Source of the DNA: Mycobacterium sp. OAS707
GTDB taxonomy: Bacteria > Actinomycetota > Actinomycetes > Mycobacteriales > Mycobacteriaceae
Assembly: GCF_014873705.1 (NCBI RefSeq)
Contig: NZ_JADBDS010000001.1
Location: 186,001 to 250,000 of the forward strand
DNA: 64,000 bases
Direction: 5' to 3'
Shown: in pieces, positions 19,206 to 28,914 of the stretch
How the letters are laid out: each line of letters begins with the position of its first letter
Position numbering within the stretch: the first letter of the stretch is position 1
Made by a program: the position numbers and the translations under genes
The notes under the pieces: model-generated
Databases searched by the model: none
What the model saw: the letters and a program-made list of their open reading frames with translations, nothing else
What the model was told of the DNA's origin: nothing

Positions 19206-19243
19206 TACACTTTGCTGACAGGCTCAGTACGAAGGCGACTCCC

Positions 19244-19981
19244 ATGGCTCTGGCAACCCTGATAGCGATCACCCTGGCATGTATCGGGTGGAGTTTGTGG
19301 ATCCGTCGCGTCACCTGGTCGTCTCGCTGGGAGTTCGCTGCGACCCTGAACATCGCATTGCAGGGCGGCGCGGTTCTGCTGATGTCTCCGTGGGCGTCGG
19401 AGACGCTCGGTCATTGGCTGCACGCGATGACCGGCAAGTGGAATCTCGAGGACTACATCGGCCACGACCTCTACATCGTCGCCGCGTCCGCCGTCGTGTA
19501 CAACGCGCTGGGCAGGCTGCAGGACGACCACTCGCTGCAGAGAACCTTCAAGCAGTACGTCGAATATCCGGCGACACTGTGCATCCCGCTGCTGCTGGTC
19601 ACGTTCACCCTCGGCAACGGCGCGAAGATATACAAGGCCGACTTCTTCCAGGTGCCCACCGACTTCTGGCTGAACATCTACTGGCTGCTGCTCTGCGGCA
19701 TGCTGATCTACCTGCTGACCTACGGCGCCAGGGCGCTGCTCGTGCTGCGCAAGGATCCGCGTTCGCGCCGGGTGGCCAACATCTATCTCGTCGCCTCGGC
19801 GGCGGGCGTGGCCGCATGCGTCGTCCGGCTTGCCACCGCCTTCATCACGCCGCTTCAGACCACCTGGGGCGGTACCACCCTGGTGTGGGTGTTCGCGTGC
19901 ATGTGCGGTGCGGGATTCGCGATCACATCGGCGGAGTCCTGGCGCAACAAGACCAAATGGTTCACCAACGCCAACCGCTGA
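19244..19981 (+). CDS. Multi-pass membrane protein of the 18-20 kb cluster, function unknown
   Basis: This 245-residue protein has about seven hydrophobic segments: residues 1-18, 30-50, 72-92, 104-124, 142-165, 180-202 and 208-228. Residues between segments are mostly uncharged apart from short basic loops (LRKDPRSRR). No catalytic motif is visible. The layout (about seven helices beside a small HTH gene) recalls the MAB_1171c-type putative transporters of actinobacteria, but I cannot confirm a relation. AAGGCGA lies 6 nt before the ATG, and a TACACT hexamer at 19206-19211 could give it its own promoter. It ends one base before the lipL stop. Confidence 0.75.
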   Translation: MALATLIAITLACIGWSLWIRRVTWSSRWEFAATLNIALQGGAVLLMSPWASETLGHWLHAMTGKWNLEDYIGHDLYIVAASAVVYNALGRLQDDHSLQRTFKQYVEYPATLCIPLLLVTFTLGNGAKIYKADFFQVPTDFWLNIYWLLLCGMLIYLLTYGARALLVLRKDPRSRRVANIYLVASAAGVAACVVRLATAFITPLQTTWGGTTLVWVFACMCGAGFAITSAESWRNKTKWFTNANR

Positions 19982-19982
19982 A

Positions 19983-21254
19983 TTACAGCGCGACGGGCTT
20001 CTGCACGTCGTAGGGCGCGCCGAATGCAGGCACCGTCTGATAGCCCCGCGCGCGCGCCTGCGCGGCGTCGCGACGGATCAGCGCATAGACCCCCGCGAAG
20101 GCCGCCTGGTCGAGCACCATCCTGGTGAGCAGTCGGTTGTGGACGAACCCGAACGACAACCCGGTCTCAGGATCGGCCCAGCCCACCGAACCGGCCAGAC
20201 CCGCGTGCCCGAAGCCAGGCATCAGCCCCGGCGGGAACGGCAGCGAGTGGTAGCCAAGGTGGAAGCTCATCGGCACGAAGATGTTCCGGTCCGGCAGCAG
20301 GCTTGGTTTGCCGATGCAGCCCGTCACCCGCTCCTGCGAAAGGAACTGCCTGCTATCGATTCGGCCGCCATTGGCCAGCGCGCCATACATCTTGGCCAGG
20401 CCTCTGGCTGTCGTCACGCCGTTGGCAGCGGGTATCTCGGAGTCCAGGAACGGGATATCCCCTTGCACAACGGCTTTCATGCCCGGGAAGTACATCGAGC
20501 CGAACACCCCTGAGTACTGCATGGCGGCGACCCGGGGCGCGACGAAGTTGAAGATCGGATTGCTCAGCGTGCCCTGCGGCGCGAGGATCTGCGCGGCGCG
20601 TGTCGGCGAATCGGCCGGCGGACGGCCCAAGTGCAACCCGTCGGTGTTCAGCGGCTCGGCCAACTCCTCGCGGATCAGCGCGCGCATGCCCTTGCCGGTG
20701 ACGGCGCGGGCGAGGCCCGACATCAGCCAGCCATACGTCAGCGCGTGATACGCCGGCTTACCGTGCAGCACCCTGTTCACCGACGCCGCCGCCAGTCGCG
20801 ACTCCATCGCCATGTGGTCCAGCAGTTCGGCCTTGCTCACTCCGTTGAGCTGGGACAGCCCGGCGCGGTGGCGCATCACGTCACGCACAGTGATCTCGGC
20901 CTTGCCGTTGGCCGCGAATTCGGGCCAGTAGGCAGCGACGGGGGCGTCGTAGTCGATCAGCCCGCGGTCGGCCAGTCGGTGGATGACCGTCGACGCGAGA
21001 CCTTTCGTCACCGACCACACCATCGCGCCGGTATCGGCGGTCCAGTACTCCGTGCCGCGGCGGTCGGCGTATCCCGTCCAGACGTCGACTACCGGTTCGC
21101 CGTGGAGGTAGACGGCAAGCGCACCGCCACCGAATCGCTTACCGGGAAACAGCTGGGAAAATGCGCGCACCGTGCAGGCGAAGCTCGAGTCGGCCGCGCC
21201 CTGTATGCCGTGAGGGAGCGCTGCGCTGCGCTCCCGGCTTTTGACACCCGTCAC
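19983..21254 (-). CDS. lipL: Serine hydrolase of the beta-lactamase/esterase class C fold (LipL)
   Basis: This 423-residue serine hydrolase has the SxxK nucleophile motif in MVWSVTKGLASTVIHRL, a YxN/YxH-like second motif around HALTYGWLMSGLARA, and a conserved GFGHAGLAGSVGWADPETGLSFGFVHN near the C-terminus, as in EstB-type esterases. In M. tuberculosis lipL (Rv1497) likewise neighbours the meaB gene. LipL of that species is a cell-envelope esterase. No signal peptide is evident here. The GTG at 21254 is used; TAAATT nine bases upstream would give a two- to three-base leader. The enzyme is probably lipolytic. Confidence 0.88.
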   Translation of the reverse strand: MTGVKSRERSAALPHGIQGAADSSFACTVRAFSQLFPGKRFGGGALAVYLHGEPVVDVWTGYADRRGTEYWTADTGAMVWSVTKGLASTVIHRLADRGLIDYDAPVAAYWPEFAANGKAEITVRDVMRHRAGLSQLNGVSKAELLDHMAMESRLAAASVNRVLHGKPAYHALTYGWLMSGLARAVTGKGMRALIREELAEPLNTDGLHLGRPPADSPTRAAQILAPQGTLSNPIFNFVAPRVAAMQYSGVFGSMYFPGMKAVVQGDIPFLDSEIPAANGVTTARGLAKMYGALANGGRIDSRQFLSQERVTGCIGKPSLLPDRNIFVPMSFHLGYHSLPFPPGLMPGFGHAGLAGSVGWADPETGLSFGFVHNRLLTRMVLDQAAFAGVYALIRRDAAQARARGYQTVPAFGAPYDVQKPVAL

Positions 21255-21304
21255 AATGTATTGAATTTACCTGCAACCCCGGCAAATAAACGAAGTGTTA
21301 CCAA

Positions 21305-22294
21305 TTAGTTAGATCCCTGCACGTCAGCCGCATCGAGCAGCTGTTGCGCAGCAAGCGCGGGGGTCAGCTCGCCGTCGCGCACCTGGCGTTCCACCTCGGC
21401 GCGGATCTTCCGCACGGCCGGATGCGACAGCACCCGGTCCAGGACGGTGTCGCGAACCATCGACCATGTCCAGTCCACCTGCTGGGCTCGCCTGCGGGTC
21501 TCGAACTCCCCCGCGTCGGTGAGCACCTGGCGGTGTTTGAGCACCGTGTCCCACAGCTCGGTGAGGCCGCTGCCCTCCACCGCGCTCATGGTGAGAACCG
21601 GTGGGCGCCAAAGGGTTTCGCGTGGGTATATGAGCCGAATCGCTCCTGCGAGCTCGCGCGCCGCCTTCTTGGCCTCGGCCGCGTGCTCACCGTCGGCCTT
21701 GTTCACCACCACGATGTCGGCGAGTTCGAGCACGCCCTTCTTGATGCCCTGCAGTTGGTCGCCGGTCCGCGCCAGCGTCAGGAACACGAACGTGTCGACC
21801 ATGTTGGCCACGGTCACCTCTGACTGCCCGACACCGACGGTCTCGACCAGGATCACGTCGAAGCCGGCCGCCTCGAGCAACACGATGGTTTCGCGGGTGG
21901 CCTTCGCGACGCCGCCGAGCGTGCCCGAAGTCGGCGACGGCCGGATGTACGCGTCGGGATGCACCGCGAGCTGAGCCATCCGGGTCTTGTCACCGAGGAT
22001 GGAGCCGCCGGTGCGGGTGGACGACGGGTCGACGGCCAGCACCGCGACCCGGTGGCCCTGCTCGATCAGATACATGCCGAGCGCTTCGATGGTCGTCGAC
22101 TTGCCGACACCGGGCACCCCGGTGATGCCGACGTGCATCGCGCCACCGGCTTCGGGCATCAGCTCCAGCAGCAGTTGTTGAGCCTGCTCGCGATGATCCG
22201 GGCGGGTCGACTCGACCAGCGTGATGGCCCTCGGCAGGGCCGCGCGGTCGCCGCTGCGGACGGCCGCCGCGAGTTCTTCGGCCGGGGTGGTCAT
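21305..22294 (-). CDS. meaB: Methylmalonyl-CoA mutase chaperone GTPase MeaB
   Basis: This 329-residue G3E P-loop GTPase loads and protects the adenosylcobalamin cofactor of methylmalonyl-CoA mutase. The Walker A motif is GITGVPGVGKSTTIEALG. VLAVDPSSTRTGGSILGDKTRM is the family-specific switch region, and NKADG is the guanine-specificity motif. The C-terminal dimerisation arm is present. The start codon abuts the mutB stop with no gap, so mutA-mutB-meaB is one operon. In M. tuberculosis (from memory) the mazEF4 toxin-antitoxin pair lies between mutB and this gene (Rv1496); it is absent here. Confidence 0.95.
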   Translation of the reverse strand: MTTPAEELAAAVRSGDRAALPRAITLVESTRPDHREQAQQLLLELMPEAGGAMHVGITGVPGVGKSTTIEALGMYLIEQGHRVAVLAVDPSSTRTGGSILGDKTRMAQLAVHPDAYIRPSPTSGTLGGVAKATRETIVLLEAAGFDVILVETVGVGQSEVTVANMVDTFVFLTLARTGDQLQGIKKGVLELADIVVVNKADGEHAAEAKKAARELAGAIRLIYPRETLWRPPVLTMSAVEGSGLTELWDTVLKHRQVLTDAGEFETRRRAQQVDWTWSMVRDTVLDRVLSHPAVRKIRAEVERQVRDGELTPALAAQQLLDAADVQGSN

Positions 22295-24520
22295 CTAGCC
22301 GAGGCGGTAGCCGAGCCGCTCGGCCAGCTTCTGCAGCAGGCCGATCGCGGCGTCGGCGATGACTGTGCCCGGCGGGAAGATCGCCGTCGCACCGGCGGCA
22401 TACAGCTCGTCGAAGTCGCCGGGCGGGATGACGCCGCCGACGACGATCATGATGTCGGGCCTGCCCACCTCGGCGAGCGCGTCGCGCAGTGCCGGCACCA
22501 GCGTCAGGTGCCCGGCGGCCAGCGACGACACTCCGACCACGTGCACGTCGTTGTCGGCGGCTTGGCGCGCCACCTCTTCCGGAGTCGAGAACAGTGAGCC
22601 GACGTCGACGTCAAAGCCGATGTCCGCGAACGCCGTTGCGATCACCTTCTGACCGCGATCGTGCCCGTCCTGGCCCATCTTGGCGACCAGGATCCGGGGT
22701 CTGCGGCCGTCGGCCTCGGCGAACTTCTCGACCAACTCTGTGGCGCTGGAGATATTGCTGACCTTTCCGACTTCGTCGCGGTAGACCCCGGCGATGGTAC
22801 GGATCTCGGCCTGATGGCGCCCCCAAACCCTCTCGAGCGCATCGGAGATCTCGCCGACGGTGGCCTTGGCCCGGGCCGCGTTGATGGCCAGTTCGAGTAA
22901 GTTGCCATCACCTTCGGTGGCCGCCCGGCTCAGCTCGGTCAGCGCGGCCTCGACGGCGTTCGGGTCGCGGTCGGCGCGTAGCTGCTGCAATTTGGCGATC
23001 TGTTCGGCGCGCACCCTGCTGTTCTCGACCTTGAGCACCTCGATCTCGTGGTCTTCGTCAACCTGGTACTTGTTGACGCCGATCACCGGCTGCTGCCCCG
23101 AGTCGATGCGGGCCTGCGTGCGCGCGGCCGCCTCTTCGATCCGCATCTTGGGGATGCCGTCGCTGATCGCCTGCGCCATGCCGCCGTGCTCGTTGACCTC
23201 TTCGATGTGCGCGCGCACCTTCTCGGCCAAATGATGGGTGAGCCACTCCACGTAGTACGAACCACCCCACGGGTCGATCGGGCGTGTGGTCCCCGACTCC
23301 TGCTGTAGCAGCAGCTGAGTGTTTCGCGCGATGCGTGCGGAGAAGTCGGTCGGCAGCGCAAGCGCCTCGTCGAGCGCGTTGGTGTGCAGCGACTGGGTGT
23401 GCCCCTGGGTGGCGGCCATCGCCTCGATGCAGGTGCGCGCGACGTTGTTGAACGGATCCTGCGCCGTCAGCGACCAGCCAGAGGTCTGCGAATGTGTGCG
23501 CAATGAAAGCGATTTCGCGTCCTTGGGGTTGAACTCCGCGACCAGTTCGCTCCACAGCAGCCGGCCTGCGCGCAGCTTGGCGACCTCCATGAAGAAATTC
23601 ATCCCGATGCCCCAGAAGAACGAGAGCCGGGGCGCGAACTTGTCGATGTCCAGGCCCGCGTCGAGTCCCGCCTTGATGTACTCGACACCGTCGGCAAGGG
23701 TGTACGCCAGCTCCAAATCGGCTGTGGCACCGGCCTCCTGGATATGGTAGCCGGAGATCGAGATCGAGTTGAACTTCGGCATCTTGGTGCTGGTGTAGCC
23801 GAAGATGTCGGAGATGATCCGCATCGACGCCTTGGGCGGGTAGATGTAGGTGTTGCGGACCATGAATTCTTTGAGGATGTCGTTCTGGATGGTCCCGGCC
23901 AGCTTCTCCGGCACCACTCCCTGTTCCTCTGCTGCCACCACATACAGCGCGAGGATCGGAAGCACTGCGCCGTTCATGGTCATCGAAACCGAGACCGTCG
24001 ACAGGTCGATGCCGTCGAACAGCTGGCGCATGTCGAGGATCGAATCGATTGCCACACCTGCCATTCCGACGTCGCCTTGCACGCGCGGGTGGTCGGAGTC
24101 ATAGCCTCGGTGGGTCGCAAGGTCGAATGCGACCGAGAGACCCTTTTGGCCTGCGGCGAGGTTGCGGCGGTAGAACGCATTCGACTCTGCAGCGGTGGAG
24201 AACCCGGCGTACTGGCGGATGGTCCACGGCTGATTGACGTACATGGTCGGATACGGACCGCGGATGTAGGGCGCCTCGCCGGGGAAACTGTTCAGCGGGT
24301 AGCCGGCCTCGACGGCGGCATCGCGGTCTGCGCCGATGTACACCGGCTTGACGTCGATGCCCTCAGGGGTGGCCCAATCCAATTGGTCCGGGGTGTAGCC
24401 GTGCGCGGCGGCCGCGGCTTCGACGTGCTTGGCGACGGCGGCAGCGGTGGCCGGCGCGCTGTTCTGCTCGCCGTGCAGTGGTACGTCGGCGAAACTGCCG
24501 ATTCCAGTGGTCGCGGTCAC
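22295..24520 (-). CDS. mutB: Methylmalonyl-CoA mutase large (alpha) subunit
   Basis: This 741-residue adenosylcobalamin-dependent mutase interconverts (R)-methylmalonyl-CoA and succinyl-CoA in propionate, odd-chain fatty acid and cholesterol catabolism. The substrate-binding TIM barrel covers about residues 60-560 and has [15 protein letters not shown] and [20 protein letters not shown]. The C-terminal B12 domain carries [21 protein letters not shown] near residue 615, whose His ligates cobalt, followed by [10 protein letters not shown] and the GG nucleotide loop. The start lies one base after the mutA stop. The gene is equivalent to Rv1493. Confidence 0.96.
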   Translation of the reverse strand: MTATTGIGSFADVPLHGEQNSAPATAAAVAKHVEAAAAAHGYTPDQLDWATPEGIDVKPVYIGADRDAAVEAGYPLNSFPGEAPYIRGPYPTMYVNQPWTIRQYAGFSTAAESNAFYRRNLAAGQKGLSVAFDLATHRGYDSDHPRVQGDVGMAGVAIDSILDMRQLFDGIDLSTVSVSMTMNGAVLPILALYVVAAEEQGVVPEKLAGTIQNDILKEFMVRNTYIYPPKASMRIISDIFGYTSTKMPKFNSISISGYHIQEAGATADLELAYTLADGVEYIKAGLDAGLDIDKFAPRLSFFWGIGMNFFMEVAKLRAGRLLWSELVAEFNPKDAKSLSLRTHSQTSGWSLTAQDPFNNVARTCIEAMAATQGHTQSLHTNALDEALALPTDFSARIARNTQLLLQQESGTTRPIDPWGGSYYVEWLTHHLAEKVRAHIEEVNEHGGMAQAISDGIPKMRIEEAAARTQARIDSGQQPVIGVNKYQVDEDHEIEVLKVENSRVRAEQIAKLQQLRADRDPNAVEAALTELSRAATEGDGNLLELAINAARAKATVGEISDALERVWGRHQAEIRTIAGVYRDEVGKVSNISSATELVEKFAEADGRRPRILVAKMGQDGHDRGQKVIATAFADIGFDVDVGSLFSTPEEVARQAADNDVHVVGVSSLAAGHLTLVPALRDALAEVGRPDIMIVVGGVIPPGDFDELYAAGATAIFPPGTVIADAAIGLLQKLAERLGYRLG

Positions 24521-24521
24521 C

Positions 24522-26312
24522 TCAGGCCCCCAATCGGGTGAGCAGGTCGGACAACACCTCGACCGCGTCGATCTCTGCGGTCACATAGCCGTCGGGTTTC
24601 GAATCAGCCTCGGCCACAGCCTTTTCCGGGCCTGCGAGCAGGACGTGCGAAACGCCGGCCTTGCGCGCGGACTCGACGGCCGCCGAGGCCTCTGCGGCGT
24701 AGCGAGCGTCGGTGCCGCAGATCACCGCGACTTTGGCTGCCGCGTCCTCGGTGACCGCCTCGATGCCGCCGGAGGCCAGCAGGTTGGTCGCGAATGTGGT
24801 GCGAATGTTGTGTTCGGCCAGCGGCCCGAGCGGCAGCAGCAATACCGTCGGCCGCGATCCGGTCTTTGCCAGGAACGCGTCTGATCGTTCCCGCAGCGCC
24901 TCGAAGCCCGCGGCGTAGCGCACCACGTTCTCCAGGGAATCACCTTGCGGTAGTGGAGGTTCCGCCAGGTTCGGATACTCGTTGACGCCGGTGATCGCGG
25001 TGCGCCGATGCGCGATGTCGTCGGCGCGGCGCTCGGCCACCTCGGTGATCTGTGCGACGACATAGTCGCGGGCGGTCTCGAAGCCCCCGCGGGATTCGAT
25101 GTCCTGGAAGTGTTTCCACGCCTGCTCGGCCAGGCTCTTGGTGAGATCCTCGACAAACCATGAGCCGCCCGCGGGGTCGAGCACCCGGCCGATGTGCGAC
25201 TCCTCCAGCAGCAGCAGTTGGGTGTTGCGGGCAATACGGCGCGCGAAACTCGCTGCGGTGCTGGGGAACCCACCGGGTATGGCGACGTCGAACGGGTGAA
25301 CCAGCACGGTGTCCGCCCCGCCTGCGCCCGCGGAGAACGCCGCCACTGTGGTGCGCAGCATGTTCACCCAGGGATCGCGCTGCGCCATCATCGGCAGCGA
25401 CGTGACCGCATGCACCCGGGCGGCTCCCGCGTCGGGCTCCCCCACCACCTCTGCCACGCGGGCCCACAGCCGGCGCGCCACGCGCAGCTTCGCGATGGTC
25501 ATGAATTGGTCGTCGTCGGCGGCGAACCGGAAACTGAGCTGTCGCAGTGCATCCCGCGGTGCGATGCCGCCGTCCCCGAGCGACCGCAGATACCCGACGG
25601 CCGCGGCGATGCTGCCCGCCAATTCCCAGGATGCGCTGGCGCCGAGATTGTGGAACGCCGGGCCGTCGACGGTGATCGCGCGCACGCCGCCGTCGTACCC
25701 GGTGGCCTTCGCGGCCACGGCAACGACATCGGCGAGGTTCGCCGTGGCGCGCCCGCTCAGCGGCGCGGTCAACGGGTCGGCACCGAGATCCACCGAAAGC
25801 CGCGAGCGCTGGTCGTCATCGAGATCGGTCAACAGTGCCAGCACCGCATCCGATGCGGCGACGTAGTCGGCACCCGCGTCGAGCACGATCGGCACCAGAT
25901 CGAGGAACACACCGTCGAGCAGCCGATCCAGCCCCGAGCCGCCGACGCGCAGCACCAGCGCGCTTACGCCTTCGGTCAACGCAACCAGCACAGCGCCGTT
26001 CGCGTCGGCCGGCGAGGATCCGTCGACAGGAAAGACTTCGGCAACCCGCCAGCCGGACTTGACGTCGCGCAGCGCATCGCCACCGCGCACGAACGGCCAC
26101 TGCCCCGGCAGTGCCGGTTCCGGCAGCTCGTCGAGCGAGGTGTAGAGCGGGCGGACCGGAAAACCTTCGTAGGTCAGCGAGTCCAGCAGCCGCTCAGGCT
26201 CGGCGGGCAAATCCGCGGGGTCACGCCGGGTGCTCTTGGCAAGGACGCCGGCTACCGCCGAGCGCCACTTCGCGACATCGGAATCCGTAACACCGGGTTT
26301 CTGCACAGCCAT
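24522..26312 (-). CDS. mutA: Methylmalonyl-CoA mutase small (beta) subunit
   Basis: This 596-residue homologue of the large subunit forms the heterodimer. It retains the barrel ([30 protein letters not shown]) and a C-terminal Rossmann-like domain ([34 protein letters not shown]), but lacks the DxHxxG cobalamin-ligating motif, as expected for a non-catalytic subunit. It is the first gene of mutA-mutB-meaB and equivalent to Rv1492. It is divergent from the TVP38 gene, with 100 bp between; I saw no clear operator there. Confidence 0.94.
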   Translation of the reverse strand: MAVQKPGVTDSDVAKWRSAVAGVLAKSTRRDPADLPAEPERLLDSLTYEGFPVRPLYTSLDELPEPALPGQWPFVRGGDALRDVKSGWRVAEVFPVDGSSPADANGAVLVALTEGVSALVLRVGGSGLDRLLDGVFLDLVPIVLDAGADYVAASDAVLALLTDLDDDQRSRLSVDLGADPLTAPLSGRATANLADVVAVAAKATGYDGGVRAITVDGPAFHNLGASASWELAGSIAAAVGYLRSLGDGGIAPRDALRQLSFRFAADDDQFMTIAKLRVARRLWARVAEVVGEPDAGAARVHAVTSLPMMAQRDPWVNMLRTTVAAFSAGAGGADTVLVHPFDVAIPGGFPSTAASFARRIARNTQLLLLEESHIGRVLDPAGGSWFVEDLTKSLAEQAWKHFQDIESRGGFETARDYVVAQITEVAERRADDIAHRRTAITGVNEYPNLAEPPLPQGDSLENVVRYAAGFEALRERSDAFLAKTGSRPTVLLLPLGPLAEHNIRTTFATNLLASGGIEAVTEDAAAKVAVICGTDARYAAEASAAVESARKAGVSHVLLAGPEKAVAEADSKPDGYVTAEIDAVEVLSDLLTRLGA

Positions 26313-26412
26313 CAGGCTAAATGATCGCCATCACAGCAGCGCCTGCCGGTTGGCCGACTCACACCGACGCGCAGAACGTGTCGCCGCCGCGCGGGCCGTA
26401 GTGTGGGTAGGC

Positions 26413-27159
26413 ATGAAACCCGTCGTCAGCACCCTGCGCGCGCTGCGTGCTGCGGTGATTTCCACGGCGTCGACGGTTTCGCCCCGCCGCTTCATCGCGA
26501 TCCTGACAGCAATTGTGATTCTCGTCGCAGTCGCCTGGCTGGTGCCGCTGCCGACAGCCATTCAGCTGCGTGATTGGGTGAAAGCGGCCGGTCCGTGGTT
26601 CCCGCTGGCGTTCCTCGCGGCACACATTGTGATGACGGTCTTCCCGTTTCCCCGCACCGTGTTCACACTCGCCGCAGGCCTGCTCTTCGGGCCCTACCTA
26701 GGTGTGCCGCTGGCGGTGCTGGCCAGCACGGTGAGCGCTGTCATCGCGCTGCTGTTGGTGCGCGCCGCAGGCTGGCAACTGAGCCGGCTGGTCAAGCACT
26801 CCCGGGTGGAGTCCGTCGACGCGCGGCTACGCGAGCGCGGCTGGCCGACGGTGATCTCCATGCGAATGATCCCGGCGATGCCGTTCTCGGTCGTCAACTA
26901 CGCGTGCGGGGCATCCGCGGTGCGCGTACTCCCGTACACACTGGCCACCGTGGTGGGTCTGCTGCCAGGCACCGCCGCCGTCGTCATACTTGGCGACGCG
27001 CTCACCGGGCACGTCAGCCCGCTGCTGTTCGTGGTGTCGCTGTGCACCGCGAGCATCGGCATCGCGGGGTTGGTCTACGAGATCCGTATCCACCGCCGCC
27101 ATCACCGCGACCGGCTCGCCGACTCGGCTCCCGACACCGAGCCGGCGATCACCGGTTGA
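26413..27159 (+). CDS. TVP38/TMEM64 (SNARE-associated, DedA-like) membrane protein
   Basis: This protein of about 248 residues has six hydrophobic segments and the VTT/SNARE-associated domain. FPFPRTVFTLAAGLLFGPYLGVPLAVLASTVSA and SMRMIPAMPFSVVNYACGASAVRVLPYTLATVVGLLPGTAAVVILGD are the two signature re-entrant regions with FxR and G(x)LPG. Relatives are lipid scramblases or transport undecaprenyl-phosphate and similar lipids. The ATG at 26413 begins the natural N-terminus; the frame extends upstream, antisense to mutA. The counterpart is Rv1491c. TAGTGT lies eight bases before the ATG. Confidence 0.88.
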   Translation: MKPVVSTLRALRAAVISTASTVSPRRFIAILTAIVILVAVAWLVPLPTAIQLRDWVKAAGPWFPLAFLAAHIVMTVFPFPRTVFTLAAGLLFGPYLGVPLAVLASTVSAVIALLLVRAAGWQLSRLVKHSRVESVDARLRERGWPTVISMRMIPAMPFSVVNYACGASAVRVLPYTLATVVGLLPGTAAVVILGDALTGHVSPLLFVVSLCTASIGIAGLVYEIRIHRRHHRDRLADSAPDTEPAITG

Positions 27160-27164
27160 GTCGA

Positions 27165-28391
27165 CTAGCCGCCGTGCCGTCCAGGCGCCTGCGGCGGCCC
27201 GTCCTGTGGCTGCTGTGACAGCGGCGGATACTGCATCGTCGGCATGGTGTCGTGCGGCAGCGGCGGCGGCGGCAAGGCGCCGATGCCCGATGAGCCACGC
27301 GCGTCCGCCTCGGCCTTGGCGACGGCCTGCGCGATCGCCGGGTCTGTCTGCGTCGTGAACCACTCGGCGACCTCGTCGGAATCGTCTTCTGGCGCAGGCA
27401 GATCCTCCTCTACCGGAGACGGGGTGTAGCGGAATACACCGTCAGAGCCCGGGGCGCCCAGCATCTTGGTGAAGCCCTCCAGTGCCGACCCGAAGTCGCT
27501 GGGCACCAGCCAGACCTTGTTCGCCTCGCCCTTGGCCATCTGCGGAAGCGTCTGCAGGTACTGGTAGGCCAACATCTCCGGGGTCGGCCTGCCCCTCTTG
27601 ATCGCAGCGAAGGTCTTCTCGATCGCCTTCGCCTGGCCCTGTGCCTGCAGGTAGGACGCGGCCCGTTCGCCCTGGGCGCGCAGCATGCGCGACTGCCGAT
27701 CGGCCTCGGCCGCGAGGATCGCCGCTTGCTTGGCACCCTCGGCCGCGAGAATCTGCGCCTGCTTCTGGCCTTCGGCCTGCTTGATCGACGCCTCGCGGGA
27801 GCCTTCCGCGGTCAGGATCATGGCTCGCTTCTCGCGGTCGGCGCGCATCTGCTTTTCCATCGAATCCTGGATCGACGGCGGCGGGTCGATGCTGCGCAGC
27901 TCTACTCGTGCCACCCGAAGACCCCATCGGCCGGTGGCCTCGTCGAGCACGCCGCGCAGCTGCCCGTTGATCTGATCGCGCGACGTCAGCGTCTGCTCCA
28001 ACGTCATGCCGCCGACCACATTGCGCAGCGTGGTGGTGGTCAGCTGCTCGACGCCGACGATGTAGTTGCTGATCTGGTAGACCGCCGCCTGCGGGTTGGT
28101 GACCTGGAAGTACACCACGGTGTCGATGTTGACAGTCAGGTTGTCCTCGGTGATCACCGGCTGCGGCGGGAACGAGACCACCCGTTCGCGCAGGTCTACT
28201 CTGGCGCGGATTTTGTCGACGAACGGCAGCAGCAGCGTCAGCTGACCGGACACGGTCTTGCTGTAGCGGCCCAGCCGTTCGATGACCGCGGCCTCGGCCT
28301 GCGGGATCAGCGCGATCGACTTGGCCACGATGATGGCGGCGAATACCACCAGCACCCCGACCAGGATCAGGCCGGCGACGGCACCTTCCAT
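27165..28391 (-). CDS. SPFH/band-7 (stomatin-like, paraslipin) protein
   Basis: This 408-residue membrane-anchored SPFH protein has an N-terminal helix (residues 6-28), then the band-7 domain: IPQAEAAVIERLGRYSKTVSGQLTLLLPFVDKIRARVDLRERVVSFPPQPVITEDN. A long alanine/glutamate/glutamine coiled coil runs from about residue 175 to 265. The C-terminal segment after residue 320 is acidic and then proline-rich. Stomatins form membrane-associated oligomers that organise lipids and partner with NfeD. The nfeD gene is directly upstream, 32 bp away in the same direction. The counterpart is Rv1488. Confidence 0.93.
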   Translation of the reverse strand: MEGAVAGLILVGVLVVFAAIIVAKSIALIPQAEAAVIERLGRYSKTVSGQLTLLLPFVDKIRARVDLRERVVSFPPQPVITEDNLTVNIDTVVYFQVTNPQAAVYQISNYIVGVEQLTTTTLRNVVGGMTLEQTLTSRDQINGQLRGVLDEATGRWGLRVARVELRSIDPPPSIQDSMEKQMRADREKRAMILTAEGSREASIKQAEGQKQAQILAAEGAKQAAILAAEADRQSRMLRAQGERAASYLQAQGQAKAIEKTFAAIKRGRPTPEMLAYQYLQTLPQMAKGEANKVWLVPSDFGSALEGFTKMLGAPGSDGVFRYTPSPVEEDLPAPEDDSDEVAEWFTTQTDPAIAQAVAKAEADARGSSGIGALPPPPLPHDTMPTMQYPPLSQQPQDGPPQAPGRHGG

Positions 28392-28423
28392 GACGCGTTC
28401 CTTCCTTGGTTGTCCAGTTTTCT

Positions 28424-28855
28424 CTAGACCACTTTTTGAACGACCGCGGTGGCGCCGTCAATGTGCACGACGGTGACGTGGTCGCCCGGTTCGTAGACAT
28501 CGTCGTCGTTGTACGGGCGCGCCGTCCAGATTTCGCCATCGAGTTTCACCTGGCCTTCATGGCGCGCCACCCGATCGAGCACCAGCGCGCTCTTTCCCTC
28601 GAGCGCTTTGACCGGCTCAGGCAGGCCCTTGCCCGACATGAAATGACGCTTCAGCGCGGGCCGCACCAGCACCAGCAACAGCACCGACACGACCAGGAAA
28701 ACCGCGCCGTGCACCCAGAAGTCGTCGAAGACCAGACTCGAACCGGCTGCGGCCAGCGCGCCGCCACCGAGCATCAGCAGGAACATGTCGCCAGTGAGCG
28801 CTTCGGCCCCGGCGAGGGCCAGTGCGGCGATTAGCCAGATCAGCGGGACGGCCAT
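28424..28855 (-). CDS. NfeD-like membrane protein
   Basis: This 143-residue short NfeD has three to four hydrophobic segments in the first 75 residues. A C-terminal OB-fold domain follows: LEGKSALVLDRVARHEGQVKLDGEIWTARPYNDDDVYEPGDHVTVVHIDGATAVVQ. It is the usual partner of the stomatin-like protein encoded next. The ATG is preceded by TAGGCT and exactly six bases, consistent with a leaderless operon head. It is divergent from the conserved hypothetical at 28915 and equivalent to Rv1487. Confidence 0.92.
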   Translation of the reverse strand: MAVPLIWLIAALALAGAEALTGDMFLLMLGGGALAAAGSSLVFDDFWVHGAVFLVVSVLLLVLVRPALKRHFMSGKGLPEPVKALEGKSALVLDRVARHEGQVKLDGEIWTARPYNDDDVYEPGDHVTVVHIDGATAVVQKVV

Positions 28856-28914
28856 GCCGCCAGCCTATCGCGTAGCCGACCCAAACAGCCGCTAACAACT
28901 ACACTGCGAGCATC

